This document shows positions 18,126-26,478 of a stretch of 64,000 nucleotides of DNA, one piece after another. The stretch is from JBFWRK01 sp050248955. Lineage in GTDB: Bacteria > Actinomycetota > Acidimicrobiia > Acidimicrobiales > Ilumatobacteraceae. Every line of letters starts with the position of its first letter. Position 1 is the first letter of the stretch. A model generated the notes under the pieces. It searched no databases. It was not told the origin of the DNA and worked only from the letters and a program-made list of their open reading frames with translations. Both the position numbers and the translations under genes were made by a program. Location: assembly GCA_050248955.1 (NCBI GenBank), contig JBFWRK010000008.1, positions 1 through 64,000 of the forward strand, read 5' to 3'.

Positions 18126-19052
18126 TCAGTGGAGGGCGTTGCGCAGCCGGGCGGCGACGTCGGCGACCATCTCACGACCGCCGTCGACCACGCCGGTCAT
18201 GTTCGCCACACCATGGATGAGCCCGTCGTAGCGCTTGTTCTCGGCCGCCACGCCGCTCGCCCGCAGCGCTGCGCCGTAGGCCTCGCCCTCGTCGCGCAGC
18301 GGGTCGAACTCACTCGTCGTGATGAAGCACGCCGGCAGCCCGGCGAGATCCGGGTGGAGCGCCGGTGACGCAAGCGGATGGGCGCGCTCGTCGTCCTCGA
18401 CGTAGTGGCTCATGAACCACTCCATGTCGTCGCGCTCGAGGAAGTAGCCCTTCGCGTTCTCCTCGAGCGAGCCGCCCTCGGCCGTCATGTTGACGGCCGG
18501 GTAGATCAGTGCCGCGAACGTGATCGCCGGGCCCCCGGCATCACGTGCCATCTGCGACACGACGGCGGCCAGGTTCCCACCGGCGCTGTCACCGCACACC
18601 GCCATCCGGCCGGCGTCGGCATCGAGCTCCCCGGCATGCTCGGCCGCCCACGTCGTCGCCGCGAAGCAGTCGTGGACCGCCGTCGGGAAGCGGAACTCGG
18701 GACCCATCCGGTAGTCGACGGACACGACGACGGCCTCAGCGTCGCGGCAGATCGCCCGTGCCACGTTGTCGTGGGTGTCGAGACTGCAGATGACCCAGCC
18801 GCCGCCGTGGAAGAACATGACGACCGGGTGCGGCCCTGCAGCGGACGGCGCGTAGACCCGCGCGGCGATGGTTCCGTCGTCGACCGGGATCGTGATGTCA
18901 CGAACCGAGCCGACCTCGATCGGGTCCCCGGCGATGGCGATCATCGTCTCGGCCATCGTCCTCGCGTCGGCGACCGACATCTCCGCGATCGGCGGCCCAC
19001 CCGCCGCCGCCATCTCCTGCAACAGACCTTCGACTTGTGGATGAACTGGCAT
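18126..19052 (-). CDS. Hormone-sensitive-lipase-family alpha/beta hydrolase
   Basis: This 308-residue enzyme has the oxyanion motif FFHGGGW and the nucleophile motif GDSAGG of the bacterial HSL (family IV) esterases. The acid lies in EFDPLRDEG and the histidine in GLIHGVANM, completing the triad. It should hydrolyse short-chain carboxyl esters in the cytoplasm. It is the last gene of a six-gene run on the minus strand, 59 bases after the peptide ABC transporter ATPase, and probably shares its transcript. The ATG at 19052 has a G-rich stretch (GGGGG) upstream as a likely ribosome-binding site. Confidence 0.82.
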   Translation of the reverse strand: MPVHPQVEGLLQEMAAAGGPPIAEMSVADARTMAETMIAIAGDPIEVGSVRDITIPVDDGTIAARVYAPSAAGPHPVVMFFHGGGWVICSLDTHDNVARAICRDAEAVVVSVDYRMGPEFRFPTAVHDCFAATTWAAEHAGELDADAGRMAVCGDSAGGNLAAVVSQMARDAGGPAITFAALIYPAVNMTAEGGSLEENAKGYFLERDDMEWFMSHYVEDDERAHPLASPALHPDLAGLPACFITTSEFDPLRDEGEAYGAALRASGVAAENKRYDGLIHGVANMTGVVDGGREMVADVAARLRNALH

Positions 19053-19111
19053 TCGGATCCCCCCAGAGCTCGTGCCGAGTTGTGGAGATCGTAGGCGAGG
19101 CCCTCTGTCCG

Positions 19112-20185
19112 TCAGAACGGTCGCCCGGCGACCGATCCCGCGGACCGTTCGCCGGGCAGCCCGGCGGCGTGGCAGGCCGCCACGTGGCCCGACTCGTGGC
19201 CCGACCCGTGACCCGACACGTGACCCGACACGTGACCCGACCCGTCGGTCACCTTTAGCGCCGGGTCGTGGTGGAGGCAGGCCGTCACCACGCCGAGCCG
19301 CTCCGCCTCCCCTGACTGGACGACGGGGCAGCGGGGGTGGAACCGGCAGCCGGTGGGGATCGCGGTCGGGTCCGGGGCCTCTCCGGTCAGGATCTGCTCG
19401 TCCATCCCCTGGTGCTCGGGCACGACGGACAGGAGCGCCTTCGTGTACGGGTGGATCGGCGCCGCCAGCAGCTCTTCGGTCGGGCCGATCTCGACGATCC
19501 GTCCCAGGTACATCACGGCGACACGGTCGGCGATGTTCCACGCCAGCCCGAGGTCGTGGGTGACGACGAGCACCGCCATCTCGCGATCGCGGGCCAACCC
19601 GAGCAGCAGATCGAGGATCTCACCCCGAACCGAGGCGTCCAGGCTCGACACCGGCTCGTCGGCGACCAGCAGCCGCGGCTCGAGGACCATCGCACCGGCG
19701 ATCACGACGCGCTGCCGCTGCCCGCCCGACAGCTCGTGCGGGTAGCGGAGGAAGTAGCGCTCGGGCGGACGCAGCCCACAGCTCGCGAGCGCGTGCGCGA
19801 CGCGCGCCGGCTCGTCGTCGCGGATGCCGTGGATGCGCAAGCCCTCGGCGACGATCTCGTACACCGACTGCCGTGGGTTCAGGCTGCCGCTCGGATCCTG
19901 GAAGACGAGCTGGGCTCGTCGCCGGAACGTGCGCAGCGCGGCGCGGCTGCCGCCGAGCGGCGCGCCCTCGAACGTCACCGCACCGCCGACGAGCGGGACG
20001 AGGCCGAGCAGGGCGCGGGCGAGCGTCGTCTTCCCGCACCCCGACTCGCCGACCAGCGCGACGATCTCGCCAGGCCGGAGGTCGAGGTCGACGCCGTCGA
20101 CAGCACGTGCGGGTGAGCCGCCACGACGGCGCGGCGAGAACGAGACCCGCACGCCCTCCGCGGTGATCAGCGCGCCATCGCTCAT
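19112..20185 (-). CDS. Oligopeptide/dipeptide ABC transporter ATP-binding protein (DppF/OppF type)
   Basis: Walker A is GESGCGKTT, the signature is LSGGQRQR, Walker B is LLVADEPVSSLD and the switch is VTHDLGLAW. The C-terminal oligo_HPY region with its cysteine-containing PTGCRFHPRCP segment is present, as in dipeptide and nickel transporters. The protein energises peptide import together with the adjacent ATPase and permeases. The extreme C-terminus is odd: about 20 residues of repeated SGHV/SGHG/SGHE coded by 12-base repeats, ending in a further HVAACHAAG segment. Its ATG overlaps the stop of the preceding ATPase gene by four bases. Confidence 0.88.
   Translation of the reverse strand: MSDGALITAEGVRVSFSPRRRGGSPARAVDGVDLDLRPGEIVALVGESGCGKTTLARALLGLVPLVGGAVTFEGAPLGGSRAALRTFRRRAQLVFQDPSGSLNPRQSVYEIVAEGLRIHGIRDDEPARVAHALASCGLRPPERYFLRYPHELSGGQRQRVVIAGAMVLEPRLLVADEPVSSLDASVRGEILDLLLGLARDREMAVLVVTHDLGLAWNIADRVAVMYLGRIVEIGPTEELLAAPIHPYTKALLSVVPEHQGMDEQILTGEAPDPTAIPTGCRFHPRCPVVQSGEAERLGVVTACLHHDPALKVTDGSGHVSGHVSGHGSGHESGHVAACHAAGLPGERSAGSVAGRPF
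19181..19240. repeat. Five 12-base units encoding a His-rich tail
   Basis: Units of CACGTGACCCGA type (plus strand) run from 19181 to 19240 and are in frame with the DppF-type gene, giving Ser-Gly-His-Val repeats on the minus strand. A sixth, decayed unit follows to 19252. The His at every fourth residue could bind metal, but this may simply be tolerated repeat expansion. Confidence 0.85.
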
Positions 20186-21159
20186 CCGGGCGCACCCCGC
20201 TCGGCGGCGAGCTCAGGCGCGACCCGCACGCACGCGGCGCGCCACCCGGCGACAACCGGGCGGAGCCCGATCTCAACGCTCGCGCATTCGTCCAAGGCGA
20301 CCGGACAGCGCGGGTGGAAGGCGCAGCCGGTCGGCAGCGCACTCGGGTCAGGCGGGTCGCCGGGCAGTCCCTCGGGGTGCCGTCGCGAGCTCGGGTCGCC
20401 GATCGTCGGGAACGCGGCTGCGAGCGCGCTGGTGTACGGATGCCCAGGACGTCGCAGCATCTCGGCCGCCGGGCCCTCCTCGACGATCCGTCCCGCGTAC
20501 ATCACGGCGAGCCGGTCGGCGACGCTGGCGAGCACGGAGAGGTCGTGGGTGATGAACAGCATCGACAGCCCGCGGTCGCGCTTGATGTCGGCGAGCAGAC
20601 GGAGCACCTGGGCCTGCACCATCACGTCGAGTGCGGTCGTCGGTTCGTCGGCGATCAGCAGCAGCGGGTCGCAGGCGAGCGCCATCGCGATCATCACGCG
20701 CTGCTTCTGGCCGCCTGACAGCTCGTGCGGGTAGCTGTCCGCGCGACCCGGCGTCAGGCCGACGAGCGTCAAGAGCTCGTCGACACGGTTCGCCGATGCC
20801 ATCCCGTGGACCTGGATCGCTTCGTCGATCTGGTGCCCGATCCGCTGGACGGGGTTCAGCACGTGCTGCGCGCCCTGGAAGATGACCGACGCGGTCGCCC
20901 ACCGGACGGCTCGCAGTCGTCCCGGCTTCATCTGCAGCACCTCCTCGCCGTCGAGGAGGATCGAGCCCTCGACCGCGGTCTCGGGCGGAAGGAGTCGCAG
21001 GAGTGCCATTGCCATGGTCGACTTCCCGCAGCCCGATTCGCCGGCGACGCCGAGCGTCTCGCCCGCCGCGATCTCGAGGTCCACGTTGCGGACTGCAGGT
21101 ACAGGGCCGGACGATGTCCGATACGTGACGCTCAGATCACGGACCTCGAGGAGCGCCAC
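20182..21159 (-). CDS. Oligopeptide/dipeptide ABC transporter ATP-binding protein (DppD/OppD type)
   Basis: The 325-residue ATPase has Walker A GESGCGKST, signature LSGGQKQR, Walker B LLIADEPTTALD and switch ITHDLSVLA. It also has the C-terminal PTGCAFHPRCPVALDECA peptide-transporter extension. It forms a heterodimer with the neighbouring DppF-type ATPase to drive import through the DppB/C-type permeases. The GTG start at 21159 lies two bases after the stop of the permease gene, and its own stop overlaps the next start (ATGA). The open frame runs further upstream, but that part is antisense-like and overlaps the permease gene. Confidence 0.88.
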   Translation of the reverse strand: MALLEVRDLSVTYRTSSGPVPAVRNVDLEIAAGETLGVAGESGCGKSTMAMALLRLLPPETAVEGSILLDGEEVLQMKPGRLRAVRWATASVIFQGAQHVLNPVQRIGHQIDEAIQVHGMASANRVDELLTLVGLTPGRADSYPHELSGGQKQRVMIAMALACDPLLLIADEPTTALDVMVQAQVLRLLADIKRDRGLSMLFITHDLSVLASVADRLAVMYAGRIVEEGPAAEMLRRPGHPYTSALAAAFPTIGDPSSRRHPEGLPGDPPDPSALPTGCAFHPRCPVALDECASVEIGLRPVVAGWRAACVRVAPELAAERGAPG

Positions 21160-21161
21160 GG

Positions 21162-22094
21162 TCAGCGCCCGACCAGACGCGGGTCGAAGATCCGCTCGAG
21201 TGCTCGTCCGAACAACGTGAACGCGAGGACGATCGCGATGATGCAGAGGCCCGGAGGCAGGTAGTACCACCATGCGTTCAGCGTGATCGCACCGCTCGAC
21301 TGTGCACCGTCGAGGATCTTCCCCCACGACGGTGCGAATCGGTCGCCGAACCCGAGGAACGACAGCGTCGACTCGGCGAGGATTGCGCCGGGGACGATCA
21401 GCGTGGCATTCGCGATGATCAGTGGCGCCACGCCGGGCAGCACGTGCCGCGTGACGATGTGCCAACCGCCGCCGCCCAGGGCCCGCGCGCGCTCGACGTA
21501 GCCGCGTTGGCTGAGTGACAGCACCTGTGCCCGCACGAGCCGGGCGCTCCCCGCCCACGACGTGACGCCGATGACGAGCGCGAGCGTCGTCGGCGATCGA
21601 CCGAGGATGACGGCGAGCACGATCGCCAACGGGAGGAACGGCACGACGAGGAAGAAGTCGTCGATCGCGAGCAGCAGCGAGCTCAGCCAGCCGCGGGTGT
21701 AGCCGGCGACGAGGCCGATCACCGATCCGATGACGACGGCGACGATCGTCGCCAGCAGCCCGATGTAGAGCGACACGCGCGCGCCCCAGACGAGTTGGGC
21801 GAGGACGTCGCGGCCGATGTCGTCCGTGCCGAGGAGGAACTGCGTGCTCGGACTGGCGAGATCCGGGTTGTCCCTCCCGGCGGCGGCGCGCAGCTCGCTG
21901 CGGTCGGCGATCAGGGGTGCGGCGAGCGCGACGACGCTGAACGCAGTCAGCACGACGAACCCGATGAAGCCGGCACGGTCACGACGCAGCTCTCCCCACA
22001 CACGGCCCATCGCCCGCCGGCGGCGGGCCCACGTCAACTGGCGCGGCGTGCTGATCTCGGCGGGTGCCGAAGCGAGCGGCTCGACCGCGGTCAC
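21162..22094 (-). CDS. Peptide ABC transporter permease (DppC type)
   Basis: Six membrane segments are visible. The N-terminal segment is followed by FLLGTDDIGRDVLAQLVWGARVSL, here cited only for its GTDDIGRD core, which is characteristic of DppC/OppC. The EAA loop that contacts the ATPase is YVERARALGGGGWHI. It forms the translocation channel with the DppB-type permease. Its GTG start overlaps the stop of that gene by four bases (GTGA). Confidence 0.88.
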   Translation of the reverse strand: MTAVEPLASAPAEISTPRQLTWARRRRAMGRVWGELRRDRAGFIGFVVLTAFSVVALAAPLIADRSELRAAAGRDNPDLASPSTQFLLGTDDIGRDVLAQLVWGARVSLYIGLLATIVAVVIGSVIGLVAGYTRGWLSSLLLAIDDFFLVVPFLPLAIVLAVILGRSPTTLALVIGVTSWAGSARLVRAQVLSLSQRGYVERARALGGGGWHIVTRHVLPGVAPLIIANATLIVPGAILAESTLSFLGFGDRFAPSWGKILDGAQSSGAITLNAWWYYLPPGLCIIAIVLAFTLFGRALERIFDPRLVGR

Positions 22095-23062
22095 GACGCA
22101 CTCCGGACGCGAGGGTCGAGTATGCCGTACAGGAGGTCGGCGAACAGGTTGAAGAAGATCACGGCCGCGCTCGAGAACAGGAACAGCGCCTGCAGCATCG
22201 GCAGGTCCGTGTTGCGGATCGCGTCGGCGGTCGCGAGACCGAGCCCCGGGTAGGAGAAGACGGTCTCCGTCGTGATCGCGCCGCCGATGACGAAGCCGAA
22301 GCTGATCGCGATGAGCGACACCGACGGCAGCAACGCGTTCGGTATCGCGTGGCGGCGCATCACCTCGACGTCACGCAGCCCCTTCGCGCGGGCGGTGGTG
22401 AGGTACTCCTCGCCGAGCGTGTCGAGGATCGAGGTCCGCATCACGAGCGCGTAGGACCCGAGGTAGCCGAGCGTCAGCGTCAACACCGGCAGCACGAGGT
22501 GGTGGGCGCGGTCGATCACCGCCTCGATGCCGTGGTAGCCCGCAGCGACATCGCGCACGCCGCCGGCCGGGAACCACCCCGTGCGTCCGGCGAGGAACGC
22601 GAGGAAGAGCATCCCGAGGAAGAACTCGGGCGTCGCGTACAACACCATCGTGCCCGACGTCGAGACCTGATCGAACCGGCTGCCGCGCCGCCAGCCCGCC
22701 TTGGCGCCGATCCAGAGTCCGAGCAGCACCGTGAGCACCGTCGAGATGCCGACGAGGAGGAGCGTCGCCGGGAGCCGGTCGACGATCTCGCGCCACACCG
22801 GGCGAGTGGTGTCGAACGATCGACCGAAGTCGAACTTGAGCGTCTGCGTGACGTACTTGCGGAACTGCTCCCACTTCGAGCCGCTCAACCCGAACCGCTC
22901 GATGAGGGCTTCGCGCTGCTCGGGGCTGAGCTTGCTCCGACCGCGGTACTTCGTGAGCGGGTCACGGTCGACGACGCGGAACAGGAAGAAGTTGAACACG
23001 ACGACGCAGGCGAGCAGCACCAGCGCGCCGATCAGCTTCTTGACGGTGTAGCGGAGGTTCAT
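22091..23062 (-). CDS. Peptide ABC transporter permease (DppB type)
   Basis: The 323-residue protein has an N-terminal helix, a long external loop and five further helices, with the EAA loop EEYLTTARAKGLRD and the ending FADLLYGILDPR typical of DppB/OppB. It pairs with the DppC-type subunit. It starts nine bases after the stop of the substrate-binding protein gene and is co-directional with it, so it is in the same operon. Confidence 0.88.
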   Translation of the reverse strand: MNLRYTVKKLIGALVLLACVVVFNFFLFRVVDRDPLTKYRGRSKLSPEQREALIERFGLSGSKWEQFRKYVTQTLKFDFGRSFDTTRPVWREIVDRLPATLLLVGISTVLTVLLGLWIGAKAGWRRGSRFDQVSTSGTMVLYATPEFFLGMLFLAFLAGRTGWFPAGGVRDVAAGYHGIEAVIDRAHHLVLPVLTLTLGYLGSYALVMRTSILDTLGEEYLTTARAKGLRDVEVMRRHAIPNALLPSVSLIAISFGFVIGGAITTETVFSYPGLGLATADAIRNTDLPMLQALFLFSSAAVIFFNLFADLLYGILDPRVRSAS

Positions 23063-23071
23063 CCGCCCGCC

Positions 23072-24850
23072 TCACTCGCGGTCGTCGTCACGCTTCGTTC
23101 GCCGCCCCCGCAGCCACAGCCCGCCGCCTCCGAGCACGGCGACGACGGCCACCGCCCCGATGATGAGGCCGAGGTTGCTGCCGTCACCACCGCCGGCGCC
23201 GTCCGTCGGGGTCAGCGAGAGGTACGCCGGCGAGGTGTTCGTGAAGAGCACCGGGCCGGTCTCGGCGGGCTGGCGAACGAAGTTCTCCCAGCGGTCGGAG
23301 CGGAACGCCTGCAGGTCGTCCGTCTTGTACATCACGGCGTACGGCGCGTCCGTGTAGAGCACCATCAACGCCTGCTGGATCAGGTCGGCGCGCTTCGCCG
23401 CGTCGAGCTCGACCTTCTGCTGCTCGTAGAGCGCGTCGTACTCGGGGTTGCACCAGTTCGCGTCGTTGTACCCGACGACCTCCGCGTCGGTCGTGACCTG
23501 CTCGGAGGTGAGGTAGGAGAGCATCGGGTCAGGGTCGACGAACGGCACCCAACCCCATGTGAACAGGTCGAACTCGCCCTTGCCGATGATCGCGGTGAGC
23601 GTGTCCTCGTCATAGGTCTGCACCTCCGTCGCAATACCGACGTCGTTCAACCAACCCGTGAGGAACTCGGTCGTCGCTGATGCGTCACCGACGGATCGGT
23701 CGAAGAACCGCAACCGGAGGTCGACGCCGTCCTTCTCGCGAACACCGTTGCCGTCCGCATCGGTCCAGCCGGCCTCGTCGAGCAGTGTCGCGGCGCGCTC
23801 GGGATCGTAGGTGTAGCGCTCGTCGTCGCTCACCCGCAGGTCGAAGGCAGGGTTCGCCGACGGGCTGATGCTCACGCCGGGCGTGCCGAGCCCGTTCAAC
23901 ACCTTGTCGACGAGGAGATCGCGGTCGATCGCCCAGTTGATCGCCTGGCGCACCTTCTGATCCTTGAGCGCGACGTGGCCGTCACCGATGCCGGCTTCGC
24001 AGCCTGCGTTCATCGCCAGCTCGCTGAAGCCACCCTGGTTGCCGCCGATCGCGGTGATGTTCTCCTCGGCGCCGTCCACGAGCGACGGGAAGATCTGCGT
24101 CGGCACCTCGTCGACCGCGTCGAGGTCACCGGCCCGCAACGCGTTGTACTGCGCTTCGGGGTTCTCGAAGATGCGGAAGATCAGCTCGTCCATCGCCGGT
24201 TCGTCGCCGTACCAGTTCGGGTTCTTCTCGAGCCGGACGAACTCTCCCTCGCGCCGCTCGACGATCCGGAACGGACCGCCTGAGATGTTGTCGTCTGCCG
24301 GGTAGTTCGGCAGGTCTTCGGCCGAGATCGTCTCGTACACGTGCTTGGGCACGATGTACATGTCGAGGATCGGGAGCTTCGGGTCGGGGACCGCGCTCGT
24401 GACGACGACCGTGCGCTCGTCGGGCGCGGTGGCCGTGAGGTTGCCGGTCGTGCTGATGTGGTTCTGCCACTCCTCCTCGACCGAGCGCGTGATCGTGTAC
24501 ACGATGTCGTCAGCCGTGAGTGGCTCGCCGTCGCTCCACTGGAGTCCCTCGCGCAAGGTGTAGGTCCACGTCAGGCCGTCATCGCTCGACGTCCACGACT
24601 CGGCGAGCGCCGGCTCGATCGAGAAGTCGGCGGCCGCCTTGTTCGTCAACGTCGGCAGCGTGAGGTTCCAGATCTCGTAGTCGATGACGAGGAAGCCGGC
24701 GGTCACGTTCAGCGTGTCGATGTCCTGCGTCGTGCCGACGGAGAACGTCAACGTGTCCTGTGCACCGGCGGTGCCGGCGGCGATCGGGACCATCAACCCC
24801 GCAGTCGCGAGCGCGACCGCGCCCATCGTTCGAGCGATGCGATGCTGCAT
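23072..24850 (-). CDS. Extracellular solute-binding protein, family 5 (peptide/opine type), with C-terminal membrane anchor
   Basis: The protein starts with a Sec signal peptide ending in AGTAGAQ and continues as a family 5 binding protein (TWTYTLREGLQWSDGEPLTA region, GGPFRIVERREGEF, QKVRQAINWAIDRD). It would capture peptides or similar amines and deliver them to the permeases. Unusually it has no lipobox. It ends in a Gly-rich linker, a hydrophobic helix (LGLIIGAVAVVAVLGGGGLW) and a basic tail, so it seems held by a C-terminal membrane anchor. The ATG at 24850 follows GGGGAGA at good spacing. First gene of the transporter operon. Confidence 0.87.
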   Translation of the reverse strand: MQHRIARTMGAVALATAGLMVPIAAGTAGAQDTLTFSVGTTQDIDTLNVTAGFLVIDYEIWNLTLPTLTNKAAADFSIEPALAESWTSSDDGLTWTYTLREGLQWSDGEPLTADDIVYTITRSVEEEWQNHISTTGNLTATAPDERTVVVTSAVPDPKLPILDMYIVPKHVYETISAEDLPNYPADDNISGGPFRIVERREGEFVRLEKNPNWYGDEPAMDELIFRIFENPEAQYNALRAGDLDAVDEVPTQIFPSLVDGAEENITAIGGNQGGFSELAMNAGCEAGIGDGHVALKDQKVRQAINWAIDRDLLVDKVLNGLGTPGVSISPSANPAFDLRVSDDERYTYDPERAATLLDEAGWTDADGNGVREKDGVDLRLRFFDRSVGDASATTEFLTGWLNDVGIATEVQTYDEDTLTAIIGKGEFDLFTWGWVPFVDPDPMLSYLTSEQVTTDAEVVGYNDANWCNPEYDALYEQQKVELDAAKRADLIQQALMVLYTDAPYAVMYKTDDLQAFRSDRWENFVRQPAETGPVLFTNTSPAYLSLTPTDGAGGGDGSNLGLIIGAVAVVAVLGGGGLWLRGRRTKRDDDRE

Positions 24851-24986
24851 GTTGCCGTCTCCCCGATGTCCCACGATTGCGGTCGAGTATTGCACGGCAT
24901 CCCAGAGGCTCGGGCGGACACAACGGCTCCGCTCAGCGGCCGGCACGGCGAGCGTGCACCTGATGTCGACTCCTATGCTCCCGCGG
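24851..24986. promoter_or_regulatory. Divergent promoter region of the transporter operon and amidase
   Basis: On the minus strand an AATACT-like -10 (near 24887-24892) would give the transporter operon a leader of about 30-40 bases with a GGGGAGA ribosome-binding site. On the plus strand TATGCT (24974-24979) lies seven bases before the amidase ATG at 24987. No operator palindrome stands out. Confidence 0.4.
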
Positions 24987-26399
24987 ATGGACAACGGGCT
25001 CGCCTTCCGTTCCGCCGGTGATCTCTCATCGCTCATCCGTGCGCGCCAGCTCTCGGCGACCGAGGCGGTCTCGAACGCCCTCGCCCGCATCGGGGATGTC
25101 GGATCGACGCTCAACTGCTTCACCGCCGTGTGGCACGACGACGCGCTCGCCGCGGCCCGAGCGGCGGACGACGCGGTCGCCTCTGGTGCCGCGCTCGGCC
25201 CGCTCCACGGCGTGCCGGTCGCCGTGAAGGACACCACGCCCGTGGGAGGCCGTCGCACGACGCTCGGCTCGTACACGCACGAGCACTGGGTGCCCGCACG
25301 TGACGCCCACGTCGTCGCTGCGTTGCGGCGCGCCGGTGCCGTGATCGTCGCCCAGACCACCGCACCCGAGTTCGCCCATTCCCTGATCACCGACAGCCCG
25401 TTGTGGGGTGTGACCCGCAACCCGTGGGACCTCAGCCGCACGACCGGTGGCTCGTCAGGTGGTGCGGGCGCGGCAGTGGCGTCCGGCTGCGTGCCGCTCG
25501 CCGAGGGGAGCGACATGGGCGGGTCCGTGCGGATCCCGGCAGCCTGGTGCGGGATCGTCGGACTGAAGCCCGGACTCGGCCGGATCCCGATGGACTCCAT
25601 GCCGAGCTTGTTCGACAACATCAGCCACCACGGGCCGCTGGCCCGGTGCGTCGACGATGCCCGGCTGTTCCTCGCCGCGACGCAGGGTCCGGACGACGCC
25701 GACATCATGTCGATCACGACGCCGCTCGACCTGTCGCAGCCGGTCGCGGGTGACGTGCACGGCCTCCGGCTCGCCCTGAGCATCGACCTCGGCTGCTGGG
25801 CGGTCGATGTCGAGATCGAGGCGGCCGTCCGCGCTGCGGCCGATGCGCTGCGCGCCGCCGGCGCCGTCGTCGAGGAGGTCGACCTGCCGATGACCGCCCG
25901 TGACGAAGCCGTCTGGATGGATCTCTGGGCGGTGTTCATGGCCGGCTACTACGGACACCTCGTGGAGGAGCACCACGATCGCATGGATGCGCGGGTGCTC
26001 GAGCTGATCTCGCACGGCAACACCTTGAGCGCGGCGCACGTGAAGCGGCTGGACATCGAGCGGACCGATCTGTGGCGACGCGTCGCGTCCGTGTTCGCCG
26101 ACCACGAGGCGATCCTCTGCCCGACGATGGCCGTCCCACCGGGGCCGGCGGCGAAGGTCGACTGGGACCACGCACCACCGCCGGACGACGGCCGCTACCA
26201 CGCACCCGACATGACCGCGGTCTGGAACCTCGTCTCGCCCTGCCCGGCGCTCTCCGTTCCGTGCGGCCAACACGGCGACACACTGCCGATCGGGCTGCAG
26301 GTCGTCGGCGAGCGGTGGCGGGAGGACACCGTGCTCCGCGTGGGGAGAGCGGTCGAGTTGGCGATGCCCGAGGTCGCGGCGCGTCGTCCGCCGCTCTGA
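24987..26399 (+). CDS. Amidase signature family enzyme
   Basis: The amidase signature is complete: the catalytic Lys is in VAVKDTTP, and the Gly/Ser-rich stretch TTGGSSGGAGAAVASG and GSDMGGSVRIPAAWCG supply the cis-Ser and nucleophile Ser. The enzyme hydrolyses a carboxamide in the cytoplasm; the family covers very diverse substrates. I choose the ATG at 24987, which is seven bases from a TATGCT hexamer; ATG codons at 24963 and 24975 are in frame and would add eight or four residues. It is divergent from the peptide transporter and is followed by the dioxygenase gene 79 bases on. Confidence 0.85.
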   Translation: MDNGLAFRSAGDLSSLIRARQLSATEAVSNALARIGDVGSTLNCFTAVWHDDALAAARAADDAVASGAALGPLHGVPVAVKDTTPVGGRRTTLGSYTHEHWVPARDAHVVAALRRAGAVIVAQTTAPEFAHSLITDSPLWGVTRNPWDLSRTTGGSSGGAGAAVASGCVPLAEGSDMGGSVRIPAAWCGIVGLKPGLGRIPMDSMPSLFDNISHHGPLARCVDDARLFLAATQGPDDADIMSITTPLDLSQPVAGDVHGLRLALSIDLGCWAVDVEIEAAVRAAADALRAAGAVVEEVDLPMTARDEAVWMDLWAVFMAGYYGHLVEEHHDRMDARVLELISHGNTLSAAHVKRLDIERTDLWRRVASVFADHEAILCPTMAVPPGPAAKVDWDHAPPPDDGRYHAPDMTAVWNLVSPCPALSVPCGQHGDTLPIGLQVVGERWREDTVLRVGRAVELAMPEVAARRPPL

Positions 26400-26478
26400 G
26401 CTGCCGCACGGCCCGCTCTACGATCGGTTTCCGGGCACGCCGATCGGGCAGGTGCCCAGCGATCCGGGAGCGCTCGCC

